DNA of 64,000 nucleotides, from assembly GCA_024734555.1 (NCBI GenBank), contig JANPWX010000247.1, forward strand, positions 3,222,593-3,286,592, written 5' to 3'. The position numbers were made by a program, and so were the translations under genes. Under the pieces are notes generated by a model. The model made no database searches. It was given only the letters and a program-made list of their open reading frames with translations, and was not told where the DNA came from. Of this stretch, positions 25,257 through 36,055 are shown one piece after another (position 1 is the stretch's first letter; each line of letters begins with the position of its first letter). This DNA is from Trochalopteron elliotii (taxonomy: Eukaryota > Chordata > Aves > Passeriformes > Leiothrichidae).

Positions 25257-28200
25257 GGTGGGATGGAGGGTATTTGTTGTGAGTAATGTTTGCTTTCTGG
25301 AGCAGTTGCTGTTCATGCTGAAGTGCTGCTTCCCATGAGGTGGTTGAATATTGCTTGATGATGGGAAGTAGAGACTGAACTTTTTTTTTTCTCCCTTGCT
25401 AATATGTGTGCAAACCTTTGCTTCTTTTGCTGTAGTAAACTGTTTTATTTTAACCTATTAGTTGCTTTCCATCTTATTTTCTCTCCTCTGTCCAGCAGGG
25501 AAGTAATAGGGCTGTTTGTGGGCACTGGGCATCCAGCTCACTGCAACAGCCTAAAATAGTTCACTAGGTTGTTTATGAAAAATTCTTTAATGACACTGTT
25601 TTTTATCTAGATTTTGTGGAATCCATAGACAGTGGTTACTTTGGTTTTGCTGGAAAGCACATAAGGGTTTTCATTATTGTGCACTCATCAAAAAAACCTC
25701 AAAAATTTTATGGTATTTGAATCCATGCTATAGCATACTGCATAGAATTTATTCCAGATAACCTTCTTCACATTGGTTATGGTCATCTCCTAGAAGAAAA
25801 CCCCAAAGTTTTGATGTAGTTTTCCATTTTTTGTCAGCATATTCTAATAGTTAAACTGTGAGTGAATCATGAAATTTTTTAAATTGTTTTCATATAAAGC
25901 ATGTCTATTGCATGAGTAGATCTGTGGTAATTTTCACATGAAGTGTGGATTGTATCTCTATATAGATAAAGACATATAGGTATACCTATTCTAAAAATTC
26001 AGTGATAAAAAGCAAAGAAGCAGCTTTGTTCACATCTTTGTAAATGAGGGACTCCACTGAATAAAGTATAAAGTAGACAAGATTTTAATAGCTTTCTCCT
26101 CCCTTCTTTTCTTTGGACCACTAGAAAGTACTGCTTCTGAAATAAATTTGCCTCTTTGACATAGTGTTGAATGCAATTATTTTCTTTTATGGAACAGTTC
26201 TTGCTGGGAATGCAAGTAGCAAAAATATCACCTAGTTTGACCAGAATCACGTAGCTTGTGTTAAAACCAGGATCATTCAAATTCATTTTGTAGTCAGTGA
26301 AGTACCTGTATGCCTGGGGTTTAAAATTCAGCACAAATATCACATGAGGGAACCTTGTAATTTTTGTTTTTTCTTCTTTCTTTAATAATATAAATTATAA
26401 TCTTTTGTATTTCTTTTCAGCTTAGTCCTGGTCCTGTATTTTGTATGAAAGGAATTTTGAAAAGGCCTCAGGATTGGTGTAATGCAGTTTCTGCTGGAGC
26501 CTTTAACAGTTTTGTCAATAACCCAATGGCATCATGAAACCTAATGGGATTTTAAGAAATCCACAGACCCTCTTCTCTCCCCCTTCACCCCCATTCCTCC
26601 ACTAAATGTTAGGGTTCGCTCCATTCTAACAAAAAAGGAAAAAAAATCAATTTCCTATTTTATTGTTACTACCATTTTACTATTATTTTACCTAATAAAT
26701 CAAAACTCTGTCTTTTAGTTTTGTAGCTTGTTAATTTTTCTGCTGTTTATAACCATTATAGTTTTTTATTTATAAGAAAAACATTGATAAAAAATATGTG
26801 GGTCAGTAATTGATCAGCAGTAACCAAGCACAGGCAGCATTAGATTAAATTGTAACTGCTGACAGTATTCAGGAGACTTTTGTCATTGACTTGTTTGCTT
26901 CAGAGCATTTTGTGTTGCTTAGTCAATAAACAAAGCAAGTGACACAGTCATTTCTTAGTTTTATTCTATTTTCCTAGACTTCCACGCATTGCCATAATCC
27001 TGCAGCTCTCAGTATTTCTCAATATCTCAACATTTCACAATATGCCATTGTAAAATTTGATGAGTTTATGCTGACACTCCTTTCAAATAAAGCAAGAGTC
27101 ATACAAACAAAAGTTTAGCCTGTGGCAAAGCTCAACTGTTAGCTAGGGAGAAATGTGAACTGCTGGAGAACCAGGCTTTAGAACAAATTAGAGGTTTGTT
27201 GTTGTTTTGCAGTACTATCAAAAAACCCTTTGCTGCAGGGTCATATTGGGGAAATAATGCCAATTAGCAGTTCTGCAGAGTACCTTCTTTGTAGTTCCAT
27301 ACATGGCAATGTAATACACATAAGCCAGTAAGAACTGGGGAAAATGGGGCAAATATTTCTGTCTTGTGTTTTTTTTAAATAAAAAATTCAAAGGAGCCAT
27401 TGTAATTTAAGTTCCTATCACAGCTGAGTGACCACGTGGTACTCTTACAGTACTCGAACCACTCATTCAGTTCTTCTGATCTGGGAGATGAGGAAAAAGG
27501 GGAAAGAGTGCCAGAAAACACCTTTTTATTTTAAATATGTTCTGATGAGAAATCCTGCTGGAAATTGCTGCTTGCTAAATTTGCCTTTCTACTGTTTCTT
27601 CCTGTGGATGCATACTAGAAAGAAAAATGGTAGGGGTTTTTTGGTTCTTTTTTTGGGTCTTGGAAAGCAAAAAAAGACAATTGTTTGGTCAAACACTTCT
27701 GTATTTTTTTTTTAATTAAACCTGTGAGAATATTAATGGGTTTTTGTTGGTTGTTTTATTTTTTTAATTTCATTTATTAGCTGGATATTCAGTGGGTCTA
27801 TCTATTCCAAAAAGTATATTAGTATACTTTTACATTCAATTCTGTATACAGAAAAATGATAAGTACTACACCATTCTGACTTATCTCTGTGAATCTCTTA
27901 GTAAATTGATTAAGGTACTTAATTAACTTCTGTCAATGCTAAACTTGTATACACTCATTTTCCAACTGATCATTTGGGCATATCTGGGATGTAAATATAT
28001 TACAGATAGCTCTGGCCAGATGCTGTTTACCATTCAAAGAACACTAACGATGAAATAAAGGTGAGAAGGTGTGAAACCGCATTCTGAAAGCAATTCTTCA
28101 GACAGAGTCCAATTTATGTCAGTGAGATTTTATTTATGTAACTCTCTGAGAAGCCAGAAGATACTGCCATCTCATTGAGGACCTTTTACTTTGTCATCTC

Positions 28201-28506
28201 AATGTCCAGTTGTACACTACCAGTGCTTAAACGTATAGCTGAATATTTGTGTGCCCTTTTCATTTTGAAATACATAGATATATTTTTTTGAGTTTTTTTA
28301 AAAAACTAAGATAAGTCATCCTTTTTATTTATAATTGTCTGAAAACCTGTCTCAGTGAATTGATGGTAGAAAGATAAAGTAAAAATACTCCAAAAGCTTA
28401 AATTAACTTGCATCATTAATGAATGCATTGAAATTTAAAATTAAGTGATTATTCCATAGAGATAAATGTAAAAATAAATATCTGGAGAGAATTTGCAATA
28501 ACCAAA

Positions 28507-28524
28507 TAATTGATTAATCAATTA
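28507..28524. promoter_or_regulatory. Perfect 18-bp AT-rich palindrome, homeodomain-type sites
   Basis: TAATTGATTAATCAATTA equals its own reverse complement. It holds several TAAT/ATTA cores, the core bound by homeodomain proteins, in a dimer-like arrangement. Further sites (ttaattaatc, 28541-28550; gtaattaaaaat, about 28603) follow within 100 bp. Function as an enhancer is inferred from site clustering only; AT-rich DNA gives such sites by chance. Confidence 0.3.
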
Positions 28525-30759
28525 ATCATTTTGCATACATTTAATTAATCAGAAGCATCAGAGAACAAACAGAGCTTTTATATAAATGGAGCTGGAATTC
28601 TAGTAATTAAAAATAGCTAGCTGCTCTTTTGGTAGATAAGGTGTTTGCTGTAGATACAAACAAGCTCCTTTTCTCTGTTTTGATAAATCAACAGGAGAAT
28701 TCAGGTGTAAATATGTCCTATTAGAGAGAGATGACTTTAGATGATTTTCAACTTATACTATTTCTTTTTGATGAGAAATAGGTGAGTCTTGGGTTATATT
28801 ATTACAGTGTAATAATCAATAATTACTTGCAAAGGGCCTGTTTTAAGATGTTCATGAGGCCAAATTTCTCTCTACTAATACATTTGCAAGTAGGTAGATC
28901 TTCCAAGAAGGGCACTGAATGGCTTCATTTGACTCAGACTTATTATCCAGATGCCTACCTAGAAGACTTGGCTAATTTCTTTTTCTTCCCTGCGCTTCCT
29001 TGTCTCCCCTTGCCTCCTGATGGCTTGTTAGCATTATAATAACCTTTCATAAGTAGCTCAGAATTTCCTACTAATATGTAAGTTAATGGTAATATCCAAA
29101 GTGTTCATCACTACATCATGAAATTAGTTACCAGTGGCCATATTAGTGAACTGCTTAACTCTGCAGCATGAACAGTTTAATGACTCCTGTCTTTATTCCT
29201 CAATCTTTGTCTCTACCATCCTCAGTGAGGTAGTTATATATATTGCATCACTCTGACCTGTAAATCCTAGATATGAAAATTTCTTTTTTCTATAAACTGT
29301 TTCATACAGATAATATTGGATTCTTTGTCATTCAGACTCATTATGCTGAAAATATATTTTATTACAAGTTTCCTCTCAGAGGAAGATTGTACTTTTTTCT
29401 GCCATTGCTATTCCCTTCACCTCCTGCTGTTTATTTCTTCCCTCTGATTCAGGAATCTTATTCACAAAATCTTTTTCTGTGGTAGAGAACTACTGCCGTT
29501 AGAGAAGTCCCCCAAGGTGTTGCAGTGACATTTGTATTTTTTTCAGATCTATACTGAGAAAATATGTTAAGATTTTGAATTATTCATTCAAGTGGCTGGT
29601 CTTAAAAAAAAAAAATCCTAAATGGTAATTTCCTGTAGTTTTCACAACAGTTAGGTCTTATGAGCACTTCTCAGTTTTAAGACAAAGGCATGGGAATCAG
29701 TACTAGTACGTAAGTGTATAGTATAGCATGGGCCCTAAATTGAAATATCAAACCTTAGGGCAGGATACAGACAAGGCATTCCATTCATAAGGAATCACAG
29801 AGGCACTTACTGATCTCAGTCTGGGTTCCCTTGTTCAGCTTCATACCTGTTGGTGTAGTCTTTACATTGCTATGTTATGTTTTAATTATATCAAGATAAC
29901 AAAAGGAATTCTAAATAAAAAGAACATTTTCTTCCACAGTGAAGAAAGTCTTTTATAAAGAAACAGACTTTTAATTTATGATTTAAAAAAAAAATTGTTA
30001 ACACAAACAATTTCCTTTTCTCAATTTTTTTGTTAGGAGTTCAGAATACATAACGCTTCAAGAATTCTATCAAGATCACAGATAATTTCCAAAGATACAT
30101 CCTACATCCTCTCATGTAGTTTTGTCTATCTGGGAGGCCTATATCTGGCATTGTTCCTTGGGATTTCTTGAGGGATTTTTTTAGATTGGAAAATCTTCAA
30201 AGAAGATTTTGAGATTTAAAAAATTTATTTGAAAAGGGTTTTTTTTGTAAATGTTTTAATTTAAATATCAAAATGTCACAAAGCATGCAAGCCTTTCCTT
30301 CTAAATTTGCAATGAAATTAAAACATGCTGAGCATTTTAAATCATGTGTGTAATACTTATACTGATTTCCTTTTCCTAACAAATAAATATCTGAATTTTC
30401 AATTTTGATGTCCTCTGTCATTCCTGTTCTTGAGGTTATTTCTCAGTTGTGCCTGGTAAAGTCAAGACTTGTGGCCTGTATTAATACCTTTCCTTAGGAG
30501 TGTAAGCTTAAGATATTATTAAATAAATAAATAAAATTCCCCTCATGATGACCTTTATGTATTCATTACTTTAAGATTCTGGAAAGCTTCAGAATCAGAG
30601 ATGAAGCTAGACCAGAGAATTCATATCTGTCCTGAAATGTTTTATTTCTGAAGGGAAAAGTGGTCCCATAGGTAGTTATTAAAAACTTGACATTCCATTT
30701 CAACAGCATACTGGAGCAGAAATATTTTGTTAGTGCACTTTATTTACACAATTAGTTTT

Positions 30760-30767
30760 NNNNNNNN
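30760..30767. other. Assembly gap (8 N)
   Basis: Eight undetermined bases. The flanks are ordinary AT-rich sequence ending in a short T run on the left; the cause of the gap is not visible. Confidence 0.99.
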
Positions 30768-33700
30768 ACAATGCTTTTCAAGGAAATGTGTTGTGGATAA
30801 GAATTTATCACATTATTTAAATACTTTGCAGTAATGATGGGGTTATCTTTAAAGAGTACCTGTGAAGATGCTGGCTTCATCAATTTAAAATAGACTGAGA
30901 GGAAGAAAATGAAGCAATTAGTGTGCAATTTCCAGTAAGAACTCTTACAATCATTGTTTTCATAAACTTATATCTCTTTTTCAACTTGATCCTATGTTTT
31001 CATAGATATCTTTATATTTGGATTCTTCACAAAATGAAAAGTCCATGAAGTTTCTTCATATACTTAACACCCACAGAAAATATTTTTAACATGTTATTTC
31101 AGAATTCATATAGATTTCTTAACCTGAAATTTAGTCACAAATGCATCTATAGAATCTCTTACAAACTTCTCAAGTATGAATACAAATTAGCGTACATGTT
31201 ATTTTCCTATGACTTCAGTGAGCAAAGTCTTTACATGTTTACAAGTCATGAAGCATGAAAAAATAATCTAAAGGAAATAATTTTAAGATATTAGCTGAAT
31301 TTTACAGAAAAAATCTCATAGAAGAGTGAATGAAACTATTTGATTTCATGCATGAATAAATAGTGTCTGAAACAATTCATCTTACATTTTATTAACTAGG
31401 AAACCTGGGCTATTTCTTTGCTTGCATATTTTTTTCATTTTTCATTGAAAGAATGCATTTCAACATATTGACTAAATCAAAATTTTGACTGGTAGCAAGT
31501 TTATAGATTTTGTTTCATCTTGAACTACATGTCTCATTCTAATGTATTAGATAACAACTAATTGGAAAGTGGAACTTTAGGTGGCTGTGGACCAGCTGAG
31601 CTGAATCCAAGTCAAGTCCTAAGCTTTGACACGTTACCCTTGAAAACAATGGTTGAAAGAAAATTAAAATTCTTCTGCTGGAGTTGAATATTTTACTACT
31701 TGGGAACTAATTACTAAGGGCACGTCAGGCACCCAGGTCAGTCTCTTTCCAGACCACTTGCTTTAAACTGGATTTAAAAAAATGAATAAGAAGGCTTCAT
31801 ACAGATCAGTTTTCTATCTATACTTGTTTTGATTAAGAAACACATATTAATAAACAATAAGGCTTTTAAAGTCTTTGCTTTGCTTTGTGACAGTCTTTAG
31901 TCAAATGCATGTGCAAGTACAAACCCCCCCCCCACATTTTTAGTTTCTCTCTACAGATAATGAGCATTTGTATTTTTGTATCATTTCTTATAAGGTTTAG
32001 CCAAATTTATTCTCTGGCTTTTTTACAAAGGCAGTTCCAATACATGGCTTATGACCAGACTTTCCAAATAGCGCAGCTATATGTATAATAAAAAATACAC
32101 ATTATAAAGCTCAGTTGGCAAAATTTTGATTTTGCATTATACAAGTCAAGAGCTGCAGCCTAAGACTGGAGCTACACTGCATGATAATCCGATCCTAGTC
32201 TGCGTTCAATCTGTCACGCTTCCTACCAGATGTAGACACTACTCCAGTGCCAACCACAGACCTTGAGCACAACACACAGCACTGAGGAAAAATTTACGAG
32301 ATGAAAGAAGGAAAAATAGTTATAAGACATTTGAATTATATTGCATATCATTGATGGTAAGAATATATGATGCATAAATTAGGTTTTAAGAAGAAAATCA
32401 TGGTGGTTTTGAATAAGAAATATTCACGTATTTTTTCACTGTAGTACTGACCACACACAAGAAATCAGTAAGCAATTTCTGTAAGTACAAAAAAGAGAGA
32501 ACTTGTTTTGACCTCCACAAGTGCCTTCTAGGCTTACCAGTTACTATGCGGTATCCTCCTAAACAGGAGGAGTGTTGGAAAGAGCATTCATAGGAGTTTG
32601 ACACTAATATCAAATGGTTAGGGTGTCACTTTGCCAATAACAGTTTTCAAAAGTTCAATAACCCAGGGCATAGGCTTTTTTTCTACAATGTACAATATCA
32701 TTGTCCTGAGCTATACAATTAGATAGACAACCTGCATGATGAGAAATCAGTTAAAATAACTGCACCTGTTTGATCAGATTGTAAATTGCCAATATTTTGC
32801 TTGCTTTTTCTGTGAAGGAGCAAGTGTGAATTCTCTGCAATGCATGGAGGAAGAGTGAAACCCAAACCTTTCCATTTATTCAGCCTCATGTACTCAGTCA
32901 CTGAATACATGGTTTCCACCTTTCACTTCTGGCATCTTCAATGTGTTTAGGTGTTCAGACAAGTTGAAGTACACACTGTGAGTCTGAACAGTAATTTACA
33001 TCATTTTATGACACCAAAAAAAAAACAAGGTGAGGAGAACTATGATCACAAAACTAGTAATGGAGGGTGAATCACCCAACTTTAAATGTTTATAGTGTGG
33101 GAGTTTAAGAACAAGCACAGTTTTTTGTTCTCCACTCCCTGCACTATCTTAAAGCAGAGGTAAAATTGTTGCAAATTGCTATATTTTTAATAAACATTAA
33201 TTCTAAAGTTCCTAATAAGGGATACCTGTACTTGCAGTGAATAAAAGAAGGATCTCCTCATAAAGTTACATATTTTTTAAAATTTAATAAAGTTTATTGC
33301 TTACATTCTAAAGTTATTATGCTGATGGTCTCTATGCTCTGTCTGTCCCTTTACTCAGTTTTTCTGTATCTAGTGCATACTTGAGACAAGAGAATGAGCT
33401 GAATGCAATGCAATTTTAGAATTCTGCTAGTTGGCAATTGTACTGGAAAGAAAATTTTAACAATCAAAATAAGTTTTCTCACTTTCTTCATAACTCCCTT
33501 TTTGTTTTTATGATTATTAGAATTATAAAGAAGATGGTACACATAGTGATGATCAAACTGGAAAAGTAAGATCATAATGAAATAAAAAAAATCAAGATTC
33601 ATAATTCTTACATTTGTTACTTTTTAACTTATAATCTCTGTAAACTCCTTTCACTAGTCTCTCTCTGTAGACTGGTGTGTAAGCAAGTGCTTTAGCATAA

Positions 33701-34415
33701 CTGTGAACTTCATATTGGATTTTACTTATTTCTTCTACAGATTACATCTGTTGTGCTTATCTGTAAAGCATCTTTTTATGTAAGTTTTACAGAAAGGGTT
33801 GCATAATATTGTTTTATTTTCTAACGGGACAGGACTTGGTGCCAAAGAGGTCTCTGGCAGTCGTATATCCATGTGATGGTATTGGAATACTTTATGCAGG
33901 GTGAGCACTGCATGGGAGCTATGATTTACAATAGTTTACACATCTGATAACTTGTGCTATTAATTAATCGTTTCACATTACTTCACCGTCCTAGTGAGCT
34001 GCCTCTGTGCATACAGTCTGTAATTTCATGCACTGGCAATAAACTGGCTTCTCATTTGGAATAATGATTGTGTAGAAATGGATGGAGCATACCTGTGGAA
34101 TACAAGGAGCAACTCTCAGACATCATACATTGGATAAGATCAAAGGCATGTCTTAATAATACTTTGACTCTTCAAAGCTTTGTTTAATCCTTATACTTGC
34201 AAAAAGATGAACTCATTTAGTCTGAACTCATTTCGTATTACTTGTGTGGCAGGGTGGGGAAGAAATGAGGGAGAAGAGGGGAGAGAGGAAAAGGAGAGAG
34301 AATAGAGATAATAGCTCTCTAGATAGAAACAAGAAGACAAAGTTATCTTAGATATGATCTAAAGTGTTTACTGACGTTTTCCTGATAATATGGAGCTACC
34401 AGAATAGAACATTAG

Positions 34416-35027
34416 TGAGGGGATGCGGTGCTGCTTTCAGGGAACTCACGTCCCGTTTTCCGGCTAGCTTTGGCACCGAGCTGGCATTAAAAGGTACAGT
34501 TCGGAATGCTGAGGTACCTTTCCCATCCTGAGAGTCTTTGCCTTGGGCAGAAGCGTGGCAGTGGCGAGGAAGAAGAGAGGACTTTTGTGAGGTTCGACTG
34601 GGTTTTACTCTACCCATAGAGGGAACCCACAAAAGCAGGTTTTCCCCCTCTGGCCTCCACCTTAAGTAAAGGGGTGGGGGCAGGGGAAGGGGACAGCCTG
34701 GAGCCAATCCAGAAGTGGGGGGGGAGTGACCTAGAACACAAAGGACAATCAATGGAACCAATCAATACAAAAGGGGGGGCGGGGGGGGGGGGGCGGGAAC
34801 CAGGATCCTGCCAATCCCTCGACAGCCTTCCTGGAATTTTCCAGATCCAGGGCGAGGCAGCAAAGTGGTGGACAGGACTCAGGGGTTCCTAAACTGATGA
34901 GTGAAACATAGCTCTGACTCGGGGGAAACCATGAAGGGTTAAACATGGGGGTGCATGGAACAAACTATTGTAAAACAAAGAAGAGAAGCATCCAGAAACT
35001 TGGTAAAACCCAAAATGCACCACAACA
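34416..35027 (-). mobile_element. 612-bp ERVK-like solo LTR with perfect 6-bp target duplication
   Basis: CATTAG occurs at 34410-34415 and again at 35028-35033, directly flanking a segment that begins TGAGGGGATGCGG and ends CACCACAACA on the plus strand. A 6-bp duplication with TG...CA ends is the pattern of class II (ERVK/alpha- and betaretrovirus-like) LTRs. On the minus strand it starts TGTTGTGGTGCATTTTGGG. It then has two inverted CCAAT-type motifs (plus-strand gccaatcc and accaatca) and a cttaag core promoter-like site. I orient it minus because the CCAAT motifs precede the promoter-like site only in that direction. The unmutated duplication and intact ends suggest a fairly recent insertion. 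Frames of 121, 72 and 65 codons inside it are antisense or chance. No internal genes remain. Confidence 0.85.
34773..34797 (+). repeat. G-run in LTR, possible G-quadruplex
   Basis: Twenty-five bases made only of G with two single C interruptions (G7 C G13 C G3). On the LTR's own strand it is C-rich and lies in U3 near the CCAAT motifs. It is prone to slippage and sequencing error. Confidence 0.85.
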
Positions 35028-35033
35028 CATTAG

Positions 35034-35634
35034 CAGGGAGAAGGAAGATGTGTACAATGGTTTCATTTAAACTCAGACTGAGAGCACCAATCTGCTCCAC
35101 TTAAAGCACCGTCACCAAAATGAAGCAGATAGAAAGTCTCTGTAACAGAAGAAATTGATTTCCTTCACTCTGGTACTTGCATATCAAAACTGTTACATAA
35201 TGGAGAGATACATATTGCACTCTTTGGGGAGACCTGACTGTTACACTACAGAGAAAACTGAAGGTGGTTCTGCAGGGATTCTGAGACTCTGGGGCTTGCC
35301 TTTGGCTAAATTTCAGAAAAGCTGCCCAAACCTGCCATCAGCAGTCTTGTTTACTCCCACACCCAGGTATGTAGGTCTAGAAGAGAGTCTATGTTTGAAT
35401 TAGATATACATTCCATGTGACTGGAGAGCCAGTAGCTGGCCTCAGTTTCAGATAATCAGCCCTCTGAGTGGGAGTTTAAATCAGAAAACAAAGCCGGGGA
35501 AGATATTAATGAAATCTAAACCTCTTGCATGATTTAGAAAGCAGGATCATATTCCATTCTGTCATAAGGATTGGATGCAATAACCTAGCCAAAAGTTTAG
35601 TTCTTCTTGCTAGTCCTCTTAAACTTACAGTACA
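35034..35634. other. Unique spacer between two solo LTRs
   Basis: About 600 bp of ordinary sequence. An 82-codon plus-strand frame (35155-35403) is unrecognised. No retroviral internal sequence is present, so the two LTRs do not look like the ends of one provirus; their sequences and duplications also differ. Confidence 0.5.
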
Positions 35635-35638
35635 GACA

Positions 35639-36051
35639 TGAGAAAGCAGAGGGAACCCCAAAATAAGTGAGAAGTTGGCAAAAGCGAAACGCAGGTACGA
35701 CCAGTATGGTCAGTGCTATGTTCTCCGTTTATTCTGGCTAAAATGGCAGGTTATACACATCGTTACGTAGTTTACATTCACGGGTGTTCTTCCATTGGCA
35801 CACAGCACAGAAAAGAATGCAAACACTTATTGCTGACCAAACTCTTAAGGCAGCTACTGCGTCCACACCAACCACTGCACCTGCTAACTACTAGAAAACT
35901 CCTGCTCCTTGTTAACATCTTAAAGGGTAATTCTCACTGTGCCACAGACTTGGCAGCTGAATTTCCACCTGTGTACCAAGGCCTAGTCTGGGTGATTCAC
36001 TCACGGTCCAAATGCAAATTATACCCACTGTCCCTAAGAAATTCTGCAACA
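35639..36051 (-). mobile_element. 413-bp solo LTR with compact TATA-AATAAA promoter
   Basis: The segment starts TGAGAAAGCAG and ends TTCTGCAACA, flanked by GACA at 35635-35638 and 36052-36055. A longer shared 9-mer (ACAGACATG) spans each edge, so the duplication could be 4 bp (ERV1-like) or 7 bp if the end is placed at TGCA. On the minus strand a TATA-like motif (gtgtataacc) lies just upstream of AATAAA (plus-strand 35728-35733). A CpG-containing U5 follows, including gaccatactggtcgtacc. The tight TATA-to-AATAAA spacing recalls alpharetrovirus LTRs. The 127-codon frame at 35713-36096 runs antisense across the LTR into flanking DNA and is not a gene. Class assignment is open; that it is an LTR is well supported by ends, signals and duplication. 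Confidence 0.75.
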
Positions 36052-36055
36052 GACA

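Larger units (their letters stand above)
23976..25551 (+). mobile_element. ERVL-type solo LTR, interrupted by a nested LTR
   Basis: The left part (23976-24171) has the usual avian ERVL LTR order: tgtgttttggctgcagatg, gctgtctctctaacattcc, a cagggatattccacaccatg block and a TATA motif (tataaaag, 24148-24155). The right part (25257-25551) is the R/U5 end, with tggttgaatattgcttgatg, a pyrimidine-rich U5 and a terminus near 'actgcaacagcc'. Removing the nested insert and one copy of its 4-bp duplication rejoins the two halves at ataaaagcttaggcagaga/ggtgggatggaggg, as expected for this family, giving about 487 bp. TAAAA flanks it at 23971-23975 and 25552-25556, a candidate 5-bp target duplication, the length typical of ERVL. 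The last bases (cc rather than ca) have diverged. No internal retroviral genes remain, so it is a recombined solo LTR. Confidence 0.82.
25557..34409. other. 8.9-kb unique AT-rich tract without recognised genes
   Basis: No repeat family, RNA gene or exon was recognised. It includes an 8-N gap (30760-30767), a C10 run (31924-31933), AAAT-type short repeats near 30519-30536, the palindrome cluster at 28507-28550 and a higher-complexity patch at 33830-34140. Purine-rich sequence at 34259-34316 precedes the next LTR. Confidence 0.5.

Noticed and set aside
34410..36055. One provirus bounded by two LTRs
   Set aside because: The two LTRs differ in sequence, length and target duplication, and the 600 bp between them has no retroviral sequence.
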